A stretch of DNA of 64,000 bases from assembly GCA_012656075.1 (NCBI GenBank), contig JAAKBF010000110.1:1-64000 (forward strand), given 5' to 3'. Each line of letters begins with the position of its first letter. The stretch's first letter is position 1. Under the pieces are notes generated by a model. That model ran no database searches, was not told where the DNA came from, and saw nothing but the letters and a program-made list of their open reading frames with translations. Source of the stretch: Phytophthora hibernalis. Lineage: Eukaryota; Oomycota; Peronosporomycetes; Peronosporales; Peronosporaceae. The translations under genes were made by a program, and so were the position numbers. Positions 1 through 10,966 of the stretch are shown piece after piece.

Positions 1-1323
1 TAACGATTTCAGAGTCCGTCCGTTATATAATTCACAGTAGCACCGGAACATTGGTTAATGATTAAATTTGAGCGGAAGCGCTGCAGTTATTCAGCTCCTT
101 GCGGAACTCGTCTGAATTTGTAACTTAGTGGATATGCCTCGCTCCAGTTTTCATTGATTTCTTCGTATTCAAATTTATAAGGAAGCACGATGACCTGGAA
201 ACTGCTCATGGCTGTGCTTGCAATGGGTACTTCATTGTAAAGCAGAGAACCTGAATATGCAAATCCAAATCATATTTTTTCCCAAGCAAGAAGCTTCGAG
301 TGCACTCCGGTTAAAATTTCTCGATGAAGTAAACCAGAGTTAACGTTATCCGGAGAGCTTGCGCTCGTCTGGTACGAATTGCCACCGCCAACTACAAGCA
401 GTCAACGTTAGATTCGTCGTCCGTGCCAGTCTCTTCGTTCTCATCCTACGCACGAGATCGCAAACCAGAATATCAGAAATGGACTTTGTTTTTGTAAACG
501 AGGTAATTCAAAGTAGTTTGCAGGACAACTTACCGCGCCTTCTGTGCTGTGTATCAATCGTCTGCCTTTCAACCGGAGAAATCAACTCACTGATGCCACA
601 AAGTCCAGCTTGTGCAGCTTAACTTGTCGTAGTAGCAGCAAACCTCTACTCTCATCGGTCACACACATGCCCCCTCGGCGTCGCATTGGTAAGCATATCC
701 CAGTATTTCGTTGGTCTCTTCCGTTCCAACGCGTGGAGACTAGTGCTGAGCCTTCTTGTGGCGTTTTACAGCACTGCCCCATGTAGCCTTTTCTTCTTCT
801 GCTTTGGGCCTTATGGCAACTTTTCTTTTTCTTTACTTGAGTTTTCGCCTGAGGTTGAAAGCAGCGTTACTCGACTGGTTCCACTGTGCAGGTTTCGAGT
901 CGCCAATAGTCAACAACTCGTGCGGCATCCAAACCTGATCTGGAATCAGTATTTCTACCAAACACATTTATTTAATCAGTATAAATACACAAATTTCCTT
1001 ATACTCCAATTATCAGTCTTAGGAAAAAATCTCGATTCGGTAACGCTAAATTTCCTTTAGTCTTGCAGCCTAGATGCGATCACCTTCTTCCAATCCTCGA
1101 CCGCGAGTGATCTGCCAGCCTTTCGCCTTCAATTGGGGCACAAATCTGCTTGAATAAAACGCATGGAGTTATTTTAATCGATCAAGTATTAAATACTTGG
1201 TCGAGCCATCTCTAACAAGCAAAACTGGCGGGAAAATGACGAAAACAACTTGGTGTGCACCACATAATTTGTAGCAAAAAGTAGTCCGTAAGAAAACAAT
1301 GAGCACAAAATAATTCGCCGGCG
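1..1323. other. no gene recognised
   Basis: No reading frame here has coding-like composition on either strand. The short frames at 359-1060 overlap one another in several phases and show no domain, signal peptide or conserved motif. No repeat or transposon end was noticed. Confidence 0.5.
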
Positions 1324-2453
1324 ATGGAATCGCTTCGCCAAGTGGAGCTGCTACTCTCGCGTGTCGTGGCCATTGCGCAGCAGCAGCTTTTGTCTCCTAG
1401 TGATCGAAATAGCTGCAACTCTCCAAAGGGACAGAAGAACTGACGGAAATTATCGAGATATTGCAAGATAAACTCAAAGTCTCCACTCGAGAATTGTTGC
1501 TCAAGCCACTCAAGATTCTGGTATTGAAGCTGAAATCCCAATTAAAGAAGACGTTCAAGATGCGGAAATAGGGATCCAAGGTTCAAATTCAGAAACCGAG
1601 ACGGAAGACGAATTTCAGGATGATCAGGACGGAGAACTTGGGGACCAAATGGAATTGCAGGTTGCTGGTAAAAAGAGGCCCAGAGAGGTCGGAAATGATG
1701 AGGAAGGTGGAGAGCCCGAAGCTAAACGTGTTATTAAACAAATGAGCAAGAGGAGCAGTTAAAGGGACGTTAAAAACTACGTGCTAAGCGCGAGAAGGTG
1801 CAAGCATGAACTCGAAGGAGAAGACGGCCAGGCAGAAAATAAAAAAATTGGGGACAATTAGCTGCGCAGCAATGGACAAGGTGGTCAAGTTCCTGGAGAG
1901 GGAACGGTTCCTTCTGTTGACACGGCGTCAGCTTTTCGGGACGCCACGGTCTTGCTACCGGATATAATTGAACGTCGTCGCGAGCAGATGAAAGCCATGA
2001 AGAATTGGGTCAACATGACGGCCATAGGCATTCGGCATGTAATTAATCTCTCGAAACAAAACGCTAACTCCTCTGTCAGACCCTCAGTTGAAATCTACTC
2101 AAGAAGCTTTGAACCACCTCAAGGGGCTGTTTGACTGAAGATGGAAGTGTTTATTAAGACCACTGAGTCCAGACCCCGATCGTTTCGCAGTGGCGCTGGA
2201 GAAACTCGCTAGCGACTATCACCGAGACTTTAGGTTGTATGCTCCACGTCAATCAGCCGGCAAGACGCCGCCGCGCACAGAGGATCGTTGGGCACACTTT
2301 GCGCGGATCAGCGAGGTGCTGGCGCAGTGGATTCATCGGGTTGAGTTGGTTTCTCCTCCTCTAAAAAGATGTCGTGGAAGCTGTCTACCTTCGATAGGCA
2401 GCTCCGTGGTTTTGCGGAGAAGTTCTCTGGACGAGTATCCGTTTCGTTATTGA
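1324..2453 (+). pseudogene. decayed or frame-broken protein-coding region
   Basis: Coding-like stretches follow one another on the plus strand but in different frames. An ATG at 1324 opens a frame beginning MESLRQVELL. A helical stretch follows (ELTEIIEILQDKL, about 1432-1500). About 1472-1762 is a very acidic frame with Glu/Asp clusters and a basic KKRPRE patch that could be a nuclear localisation signal. About 1900-2134 encodes LLPDIIERRREQMK and onward, and 2190-2453 begins MALEKLASDYHRDFRLY. The amino-acid bias (acidic region, NLS-like patch, amphipathic helices) suggests remains of one nuclear-type protein, not random DNA. At least four frame changes or undetected introns are needed, so it is probably a pseudogene. 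I do not recognise the family. Confidence 0.35.
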
Positions 2454-3778
2454 CGTATGTGGCGTAATTGCGCTACAGAGGGAGTACATGTATCTTGTTG
2501 AGGCTAATGGCTTGTTTTTGTCGTTTTTATTATCTCAGGGCAGCACCAATTATGACGAAACTCGCTGAAACAAAAGCTCGATCAAAACAGACGAAGAAGA
2601 AAGCTACGACTATTGCAGATCAGTAGGACGTGCTTATGACACACTGCATTCTTGGACAGTAACAGTCGATTAGTATCTCGGACTTGCAGTCTACGTCTCT
2701 ACTGTAGAATTTCGCTAAAAACGAATTGTGCGACTACCTGTGCTCAAAAATGCAGCGGTATGAGTCAGCCAAGCGGCAGAACAACTACGGATCATTGAAG
2801 GCCTCAGCTTTCTCGAATGAGAATGGACGTTTTGTACTAATACAGCTTACTGTACAAAATTTGTAGTTGTGCGTATTAGCCATCAGAATACCATCAGAAT
2901 ACCAGACATGATAAAAATGTTGGGTTATGGCGAAACGGGACTTCATATGCTGTAGAAGTCGCCTCATACTGCACTTGATCCACATTCTATTTGGACTTTG
3001 GGGTGTGGTGGTGCTTTTTTATATATTAGCCTAGCGAACAAACTCGAGCACGTAGACTGTAGCACTGGGTCCGAGAGCCCTTGGTATCCCCAGTTTGATC
3101 TCCTGAACTTCGTCATAAACAAATGCTGCCGAACAGAATACTTGTTGCTCAAAATGGAGTGGTATGTGAAACATCAGACTCGTCGTAAGTCTTGATGAAA
3201 GACTACAGATGAAATGGTGGTTCTGAAACGAGCAGATTTCCTCTGTTTCTTAAATTCCATCATACCTCCACATGGTAAGGTCTTCGTCTCGATTTGTGCT
3301 TATAATAAATAACGAAGGTGCATTGGCCATTGCGATCGCTCCATCGTGTTGCATTCAAGCAGAAGCTTCGTGGCTTCGATAGTGGTGTCTCTTCAACTGT
3401 CGCCGCGATTGACCATCGCTAATTGTCGAGTTGGTCACTGTCGAAACGGACGGGTCAGAATGAACTTGCAATTGCTTCACCAAAGCATTAACGTTACCCA
3501 CGCAGCTGGCGCTGCACAGACCCCGAGGTTGAGCTCCGCTAACTCCATCCGGAGCCACAATTACTCGTACTTAACATGACGTCAAACTTCATTCTATGTT
3601 TTGGTGGAGTGGTACACCGCACGACGTAGCGCGAACTGGCCTTCTGGACATTCAGACCGCTTTTCCATTCGTGTGGGGCGCCAGCAGGTCAAGGGCGGAG
3701 AGTCACTCGGCCAGTCCAGTCCATTCCGTCGCTTCTTATCGAGTCTCCAAGCCCCGAGTTCCTTAACGTCCTGCCACC
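2454..3778. other. intergenic, no gene recognised
   Basis: Only short overlapping frames without domains occur here. The last 200 bases probably hold the 5' untranslated region of the gene that begins near 3779-3867. Confidence 0.4.
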
Positions 3779-3780
3779 AT

Positions 3781-3865
3781 GTACGTAGCAGAAATTGAGT
3801 CGCAATTGCGACTAGCAAGAACCGTTACTTGTCTATTGATGCACTAAACTCTACGACTATGACAG
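3781..3865 (+). other. candidate 85-bp intron splitting the start codon
   Basis: It begins GTACGT, carries a CTACGACTATGAC stretch near its 3' end and ends CAG. Removing it joins AT (3779-3780) to G (3866), making an ATG in frame with the long frame at 3867. The frame upstream of this ATG hits a stop at 3764. Plausible from the sequence but unproven. Confidence 0.4.
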
Positions 3866-3866
3866 G

Positions 3867-5732
3867 GTGACGTACAAAATGGACGGCAGTACGACCTACT
3901 GCTACTACATCTCGGAGAAGTATTCGCAGGAGCAGCCTGTTCAGGACGACGTACTGGTGCAGGCCGAGGCAAGTGCGTGCCCCATCACCATCCGCGTGGA
4001 CATTGCCGACGAGCTTGAGAAGAACGCGCTCATCCCGCTACGCTACACTGCCACGCTGGACACGTCAACTGCTGACGCCAACTTTGAGTTCCCAGACCCC
4101 ATCGTGCGTGGGTCTGTACCTGACTACCTGATGAGCAACACCAACACGACCGACGCGTCCGGTAGCACGAACGCGACCACGTACGACGTCGCTGTGGCCA
4201 ACGTCGTCATGTGCGACTGGCGCTCATGCGACGTCTTCTCGACCGCCGGTGACAGCTCCACGTACTACGCGTCCAGCAACAACCCCAACGATTTTTCCGA
4301 CAACGTGGCTGTCTTTGGTTCTGAGGAGCTTGTCATCCCCAAAGACGGGAAGTATACCGGTTACGTGCATCTCGTGGTGAATATTGCGGGTAACTCGCGC
4401 GCCGATTTCGTGACTTTCTTCCCGGTGCAAATCGGAGACGTGGCTGGCACGACGCCTAGTAGTATCACCACGGATGGCACCACCACGTATTGCTGGACAT
4501 CCCAGGACGTGTCGGTGTTCGACCCCAGCGTCTCAGGTGACCTCACTATTCGCACGGGCGACTACTGTCCCGGTGCCATGTCAATGTCGCTCTCGTCTAC
4601 TGAAGTGAACGTCGGAGACACGATTGATATCGCCTGGATGCTGGACATGTCGGATTCGTCCACCGACGACTCGACTCTGATTGCAGAGGTGTCGACTTCG
4701 GACGCTATCAGGGACCCACGCACTGGCACCTACTCGGTTGTTCCCGTGTCAGTCTTCAGTGGGTGTCAGCGCAACCTTGCAGGTGCCAACTGTTCGACCT
4801 ACTCCGGCGACGAATCGTCAACCTTTGATATCGTGTCGTTCAATGACATGAATCTCACGAGCGATGCTGTCAGCTACTCGACTAGCTACACCTTCGACAC
4901 GTCGGGCCAGTTCACGATGTTTGGCCGCGTAGCCATGGTCACTGTGGATGGCGAGCGTATCGATATGGCCATTTACTCAAGCGTGACAGTCTCAGTCAAT
5001 GGTGGCAGCAGTGGAAGCAACTTGTTCCTGTACATTGGCGTTGGTATTGGTGCAGCAATTTTGCTGGCTGGAATGTTCTTCTGCTACATGAAGAAGCGCC
5101 ACAACAACGTTAGCACGAAGGACATTCCGTTCCGCCAGCCGGTTAGTGTGCTCGAGCGCTCTAGTGACTACACCCTGGCGTCTTCGAACTTCTTGTCTCA
5201 CAAGACCCCTGCACAGCTGCAAGGACTGGAAATGAGCGGTGACTACTCTGCAGGTAACGCCAATCCGTCATACCTTGCGGTTAACGCTGCAGACAGCGGC
5301 GTATTTGACAAAACCATTCACGCGGAGCCTGGCCAAATGGCTGAATCGGTGGAGAGCAACGAGTCGTTCTCGCTGAACCCTTACGACCGCGCCAGTTTTG
5401 CAGGTTTGAGCGATGATGTCGCGAGCTCCCGTCCGTCCGAGATGAGCAAGTTCTCGTTCCAGTCTGGCTACGATGACGAATCGGAATGGGAGTTTGATAC
5501 GCGTGATATCCGAGGTGTCGAGAACAACGGCAGTGATTTCAGCGACTTCACGTCGGAGCCTGGCACCAGTCTGCCTGCTTCAGGCACTTACGAAATGGGC
5601 CGCGGTATGCCAATTTTGGAGGAAGACGACTTGGACGAGCACCCCGACTTTAAAAACGAGCACCACCCGTCCGATTCTCACTCTACTCTTGACCCACGTA
5701 GCACGACAAGTTCAGGATGGACCGTCAAGTAA
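3867..5732 (+). CDS. type I membrane protein of unknown function
   Basis: A 621-residue frame. Residues 1 to about 382 are rich in Ser, Thr, Asp and Asn with scattered Cys, as in an extracellular beta-type region. Residues about 386-408 (NLFLYIGVGIGAAILLAG and following) form one clear membrane helix, followed by a KKRH stop-transfer patch. The remaining 210 residues are a Ser/Asp/Glu-rich cytoplasmic tail. No signal peptide is present at the open frame's start, so an upstream exon is probable. A GTACGT donor at 3781 and an acceptor ending at 3865 would give an 85-bp intron that splits an ATG as AT/G (3779-3780 plus 3866) in a good CCACC context. This fixes a start but still gives no signal peptide. 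The gene is tail-to-tail with the bestrophin-like gene. I do not recognise the family; a surface adhesin or sensor is only a guess. Confidence 0.75.
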   Translation: MTYKMDGSTTYCYYISEKYSQEQPVQDDVLVQAEASACPITIRVDIADELEKNALIPLRYTATLDTSTADANFEFPDPIVRGSVPDYLMSNTNTTDASGSTNATTYDVAVANVVMCDWRSCDVFSTAGDSSTYYASSNNPNDFSDNVAVFGSEELVIPKDGKYTGYVHLVVNIAGNSRADFVTFFPVQIGDVAGTTPSSITTDGTTTYCWTSQDVSVFDPSVSGDLTIRTGDYCPGAMSMSLSSTEVNVGDTIDIAWMLDMSDSSTDDSTLIAEVSTSDAIRDPRTGTYSVVPVSVFSGCQRNLAGANCSTYSGDESSTFDIVSFNDMNLTSDAVSYSTSYTFDTSGQFTMFGRVAMVTVDGERIDMAIYSSVTVSVNGGSSGSNLFLYIGVGIGAAILLAGMFFCYMKKRHNNVSTKDIPFRQPVSVLERSSDYTLASSNFLSHKTPAQLQGLEMSGDYSAGNANPSYLAVNAADSGVFDKTIHAEPGQMAESVESNESFSLNPYDRASFAGLSDDVASSRPSEMSKFSFQSGYDDESEWEFDTRDIRGVENNGSDFSDFTSEPGTSLPASGTYEMGRGMPILEEDDLDEHPDFKNEHHPSDSHSTLDPRSTTSSGWTVK

Positions 5733-6152
5733 ACTCACTGAGAGTCAACTGCGAGACCCACATGGAGTTTGCTGTATGGTTAACGACGCTTTGTTCCGCA
5801 AAGCACACAAGAGTGAGTGGATGTCGTGTGTTGCCAGTTTTTATTATTATCAAGCGGTGTAGATGAGCGCAAGGGCGGTGAGCTTGTAGGTGATGCGATC
5901 GTGGAAACTAGGTCACTCAGTGGCAGTGAGGAGTGGAACTCGGCGATTCCGTTGCCTAGAAGACAAGAGAGAAAGTCGTGGGTCAAGTGGTAGCCGGGAG
6001 CGACAGCCTCTCGCAACTGTGCCTTGGGCATTTTAGAGATCATCAAGTCTAAATGATACGTACGTCTAACGATGACATCTTGCTCGTTGCATTCATGCGG
6101 ATTCAGTCATCTGCCTCTGTATCAATTCTTCCTACCACTTCACTTCCTACCA
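5733..6152. other. convergent 3' intergenic region
   Basis: This spacer separates the 3' ends of two convergent genes and presumably holds both 3' untranslated regions. No ORF of interest and no repeat was seen. Confidence 0.5.
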
Positions 6153-7443
6153 CTAAACTAAACTGCGATGTGCGTGGTCGTCGGACCCATGCATTGCCGG
6201 AGGGCTGGCCAACTCGTCGTCGGCCTCTTCAATAGCCCCATAGGCGTCATGCTGAATCGACAGCAACACAGCCCGATCTGTAGCCGACATCGAGGACGGA
6301 GCAGAATACTGAGACGGGCGGTCGTTCGACGAGTACGACGAGGACACTGATTCATGCCTCGTTCGGCCTCGACTGACAGTCTCCACGTCCACGGAGAGTA
6401 GCGAGGACAGCGACGCCATGCGGTCTTGCTCGTTGAAGGAATCTACATGACCAACTGAGTGGAAGTGCGCCTGCAAAATGACCTTGAGCTCGTCCTGAAT
6501 GCACAAAATACGTGCTTCCAGATCCACATCATTGGCATCAGAGCCAAACGGACACTCAATGGACGACGCCACGTTGTCCAGTGCAAACAACAGCAAGGCC
6601 GCAATGCCCACGTACAGCGGCGTCATGAATCCCACCACAGGCGACAGCGCTGCTCCCATCAGCAGCAAATATCCCACAAAGCACACGTGCAGACACTGCG
6701 CCAAGTTGAACGCGATAGGTACGTTGCACAGGTTGAAAATCCGCGTGTACATCTGCGGCAGCGTGGACACGATCTTGTTGAGCTCCATGGCCTGCTCCAC
6801 GGTCACGTAGCTTTTCCTCCTGGCACGGTTGATAGTGCGTCGCAGCCAGAGCTCCACAACAGCCGCGCGCATCTTGTTGGCTGAACCCACGACGTTGCGC
6901 TCGCGGTTCCACGTGTGCTGGCCGAGTGTGAGCACTTCGGTGCTCGAGAACTCGTCGGCTTCTTTCTGTGTGAGCAGCGCGCGCAGCTCGAGCGGCGCGT
7001 CACTCTCGTTGCAGTCGTGGAACACCAGCGTCACATATAGCAGGATGTACCGCTTGACGTCGCGGATGAACTGGCACTTGTTGCGGATCTGCGCGCGGTC
7101 GGCCACGCCCTTGCGCGAGAAGTGCACGAAGGCGCAGGCGGTGGCTGTGAGTGTGCGTGCGGCGTCTGCAATTGCACTGACGTCGGCCACGCCGCGCTGC
7201 CATTGGCGCAATGCTGTGAAGACGCGGAGACCGAGGAGAACTGCCAGGAACGCTGAGGCAGAGCAGCAGCTGGTCCAATGCCGCGGCGGACAGTAACGTC
7301 GGTTTCTCGCGTTGGAGAGCCGCGAGCGCAGCGGATGAAGCCGAGACGAGGGCGGCGCGACCGAGCGTGGAGGACGCGGCCAAGGAGGAGCCCTCCGAGT
7401 GCAGCAGCAAGCGCCACAAGATGCGGTTGCTGTAGTAGATCAT
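6153..7443 (-). CDS. bestrophin-like (RFP-TM/UPF0187) anion channel, one frame break
   Basis: Likely a bestrophin-family chloride or anion channel of a cellular membrane. The N-terminal frame from 7443 (MIYYSNRILWRLLL and onward, then hydrophobic DQLLLCLS) matches the start of bestrophin-like proteins. The long downstream frame (to 6153) carries the family core: the paired helices around NLCNVPIAFNLAQCLHVC and GYLLLMGAALSPVVG, then LFALDNVASSIECPFGSD followed by NDVDLE, corresponding to the family's E-x-PFGxDxNDLPL signature near the end of the last membrane segment. The two halves overlap near 7250 in adjacent phases. A single extra base around 7245-7255 would explain this, because hydrophobic residues FLAVLLGLRVFTAL then continue directly. 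The C-terminal tail is Ser-rich and likely cytosolic. It is divergent from ATG6 at a 149-bp spacing. Confidence 0.75.
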
Positions 7444-7592
7444 GGTGCTTGGACTGTGGGAGGTTTGGCTCGAGCCTTATTGGGCCGTTACAAAAAGTAA
7501 GAGGGCGGAACGAAATGATTGTGCGTGAATCAGAACCTGTGGAATAGAATATTTGATATGATGGGAAATAGTTCTTCCGCATTGAAGAACGA
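7444..7592. promoter_or_regulatory. bidirectional promoter region
   Basis: A 149-bp gap separates the divergent start codons of the bestrophin-like gene (7443, minus) and ATG6 (7593, plus), so both promoters must lie or overlap here. An ATTGG (inverted CCAAT) pentamer lies near 7480. No clear TATA box was identified. Confidence 0.5.
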
Positions 7593-9569
7593 ATGCGGAG
7601 GTGTCAACAATGTCGGCGGTCGCTTGAGAGCGAGCTGCTTAGCGCGCCAGGTAGGGTCGCTATGAGGATGCAACTTACTGCATCATGTTCCTCTTGTAAT
7701 TGTCTACATTCTGATATGTTGTTTGTTGGAATGTGTGCAGTATTAGGCGAGTCGTACGTGCTTCTACCGACCGCTAGCGCGTCCCAGAGCATGTTGTTGT
7801 TACAGAAGCTGCCGACGAACGCCGCCACGCCACCGGAGATGGGCGAGTCTGGAGCCTTTGGAGAGGACCTGTACGCCAGTGCACGCTACAATCTGTCGCT
7901 GCAGCAGCACCACCAACAGGAACAGAGACGACAGCAGGTTCAGAGACGTCAGAAGCTTCAGCAACGACAGCGACGACAACAGCAGAGGATGAAGGACAGC
8001 TACATGGACGCTACAGGTGGACGCTACTTTGAGGCTCATGTGGAGCGAGTAAGTCAGCAGGAAGATCATCCGGAGATGGAGGACAGCATGGTGGCTGTGC
8101 CCACGTACGCAGATCTGAGCCACCACGTGCAACTGATCACGACCCAGCAGGCACATTGGTGCGGCTCTTGAAAAGGTTGTCAAGTTTTTAGTTCACTGAT
8201 GTAGTGGTGTGTAGTGCTGGGCTGCCGGTGACGACGCCAGTGTGTCAGGAGTGCATGGACGGCATGGTTACGATGATCGATGGGTGAGATTTTTAGGGTA
8301 TTTTCTTGTTGGATGTCGGCTAACTGGAGGTTGCAGGCAAGCGGAGCGGGCGAGATATGAGAAGCGGTGCTTTGCGGGATTTCTGCATAATACCACGAGC
8401 TCTAGTGTTCACAGTGAAGATGTGGAGCACATTGAAGACAAGATCCAGTTTGTATGTGGGATGCTTTGTTGGGACAAAGGTGACAGTGATTGTCGTGGCG
8501 CTGACTGGTTTTGGTTGTGTTTGTGGCGCGACCAGTATGAAAATGAGCTGAACGCATTGGAGGAGAATTTGAAGTTGATGGAGAGTGAGAGAGAAGTCAT
8601 TGCTCAGCAGCAAGAAGCGCTGAATGAAGAGGAGAAGGCTCTCATCTACGAAGAAGCAGGGCTGTGGCAGCAATTTAACGGACTACAATTGCAGGAAGCT
8701 GTTTTCCAAGATATCCGTGATGCAGGCACTGCGCAAATTGACGCGATGGAGCGCAAAGGGGCGTCGGCCAAACACTTAAATATCCTCACGGATATGTTCG
8801 TCATCGGACATGATGGCGCATTCGGCACCATTAACCAGTTCCGCATGGGCCAGTCGTCATCGCTTGCAGTGGAATGGAACGAGATAAACGCAGCCTTTGG
8901 CGAATCTGCGTTGTTGCTGCAGACGTTAGCCAGCGTGGTTGGTCTGGAATTTTCAGAGTACGTCCGACGCTTCTCGCGAAACTACAGGATATCTCGGACT
9001 CTTGCTAACTTCCTTTTTCTGTGTCTGTTAGTTTCAAGATTGTACCGCTGGGAAGCTTCTCGAAAATGATCCGAACGAGCAACCTCCGTATGGAGTACTG
9101 TCTGTACGTTGTGCTATCGTGGAGACATTGCGTCACTATGAGCTCATTTTGGTGTTTGTGCATTGGTACTTTCTGCTGTAGACATGGTTCGGACCAGCAA
9201 AACTTTGCCGAATCTCACTTCAACTTAGGCTTGGGTGCCTGGATTACTTGTCTCGGACAGTTGATGGCGTTCGTCTGGGCTCGAGACCCAGCCATTCGGC
9301 TGCCGTACAAGGTTGCGAAGCACTCCATCGGCGGATATTCCGTTCTCTTCCTGAAGAACAAACACAAGGAGTGGACGAAGGCTCTCAAGTATGCGCTGAC
9401 GAACTTGAAGTGGATGCTCACGTGGGTCTCAGCCCGAGGATACACCGTCACAGCACCCAGTGCGACCGCATCTGTCACCGTTCCAAGCAAAGCCGCACCT
9501 TCTTTCATTTCAAGCGCCCCCATGAGGGACTCGAAGCAGACCGTCGTGATCATGGAGCACTTCTCGTAA
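7593..9569 (+). CDS. ATG6: Beclin-1 / ATG6 autophagy protein, multi-exon
   Basis: Beclin-1/ATG6 is a subunit of class III PI3-kinase (VPS34) complexes that start autophagosome formation and endosomal sorting. The N-terminus has a CQQC zinc-ribbon half and a second CQEC half at 8243-8254, as in ATG6 proteins. A Gln-rich insert (about 7897-7990) lies between them. A coiled coil follows (NELNALEENLKLMESERE, from about 8545). The evolutionarily conserved domain reads HDGAFGTINQFRMG, VEWNEINAAFGE and, at the end, EWTKALKYALTNLKWML, all close to family consensus. Introns inferred: 7651-7740, 8159-8214, 8284-8336, 8452-8535 and 8958-9031, all GT-AG and frame-preserving, plus a last intron ending at 9181. 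The exon structure at 9060-9182 is not fully resolved. No inactivating change was found outside that gap. Confidence 0.88.
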
Positions 9570-9814
9570 ACTTGTTGTTGGAAGTATTTTAGACCAAAAT
9601 GAATATGTACATATGACAGAAGTGCGTCTAACATCTGCCTTCTCTTTCTTCCGTCTTCAGCTACGCTGCAACTACCAGAGCGGTAAGATGTGCTGAGCCA
9701 GCCCCCTTCTCGGTCTTCCGAATGGTTGTCTTGTAAATATATGTGGAGGTGGCGTCGCTCTCTCGACCCTCAAGTAATCGCCTAAATAGTCTCGGAGTGC
9801 GGTATGTGCACAGC

Positions 9815-10914
9815 TTATTCCGTAGGGGTATCGGTCTTGACTGCTTGTCGTTTCGCCTGTGGTAACTCGGCATCTTGCTCCGGTGTTTTCTCTTCCTTAG
9901 TCACATTGCTCTCAGTCTTGGTGTCTTCAGTCTTGGTGGCTTCAGTCGTTTTAGCCACACTAGACAGCGGTCGCTTCTTGCCGAGTTTCTTGCTCAGATC
10001 AACCGTGAGGCTACCCTCTTTTTCTCGGCATCCGGTTCTTCGTCCGAATTGTCGTGAGCCTCGGAGAAGAAGTGCAGTAGCAATCTAGCATCTTCCGACT
10101 TCGGCACTGGCATAGGGGCCAGCAGTGGTTGGTTGCCATCACCAAGTTTCATGTTGGGCAGGATCTTGCGGCCACGCAGAGACACCGCGAGAGACGACAG
10201 CGATGGTTCAGACGGCAAACCAAGTCCAAAACGACCAGAATTCAGCGACTCGAGGAAGCGAACTTCGAGGAGACCCAACTCTTCACGTGCATGCCGAATC
10301 GCCTGTCGATGGGAAGGAGTGTTTTCCATGGCACGGAAAATCTGCTTGCCAATGGAACTATTGCCCTTGAGCTTCTTGGTCACGCGCATGGCCTCGCAAT
10401 TGAGTCGTTTTGCAAGGTACCACCGCAGTGAGGTGCCATCTTCGACGTCCAGCAGACCACGCTTGAAGTAGTGGATGACCATGTTGGTGAAAGCTTCTTC
10501 TTCAGGTGTCCACTTGCCACTACGAAGACCTGGCGAACACTTGGACCTGGTCGAGCGTTTCTTGGGAGCTGAAGCTCGAGAAACCGACGTCAACACCGCT
10601 GCAGCATTGTTTGCAGCACTGTTGATGGTGTCCGGTTGCTGGAACGAGTTTTGCAGCGTTAACACGTCGACTTGCTGCGGTGCACCGACGTTTTCGCACT
10701 GGGGTCCGCTGTGCGCCAAACTTGCAATGGTGTGAGCTACTGAGTTGCCGGAGTTCATACTGGCGCTTGTATTGGTGGTACTGGAGTTGGTATTGCTCAC
10801 AGTAGCGGTGTTGTTCACCATGGACAGCATTTCGGACGGAATGGTGCAGTTTTGTTGTTTTGGTGCTTGAAGTTGGTGGCTCCTAGAGATTCGACAGTGA
10901 AGTGGAGGCTTCAA
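9815..10914 (-). CDS. nuclear protein with Myb-like conserved domain
   Basis: Probably a DNA- or chromatin-associated protein. Residues 1 to about 115 are low-complexity (Asn/Ser/Thr/Gln-rich). A basic patch (APKKRSTRSK) precedes the domain starting GKWTPEEEAFTNMVIHYF and continuing to LNCEAMRVTKKLKG and SSIGKQIF. It resembles a SANT/Myb-like module that I associate with conserved proteins of unknown function in diatoms and oomycetes. The main frame stops at 9994, but a Lys/Glu-rich tail continues in the next phase to a stop at 9815. The break lies at the five-T run 10019-10023 (A run on the coding strand), consistent with one missing base. The gene is tail-to-tail with ATG6 and its start is divergent from the locus at 10967. 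The true start could be a later Met. Confidence 0.65.
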
Positions 10915-10966
10915 GTAAGAGAGTCAGCCGAGCCGGACCAACACACGTCCGCCATTCAAACACGGG

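Noticed and set aside
6459..6884. 141-residue plus-strand frame opposite the bestrophin gene
   Set aside because: Antisense shadow of the conserved channel domain; His/Gln-rich composition follows from reverse reading.
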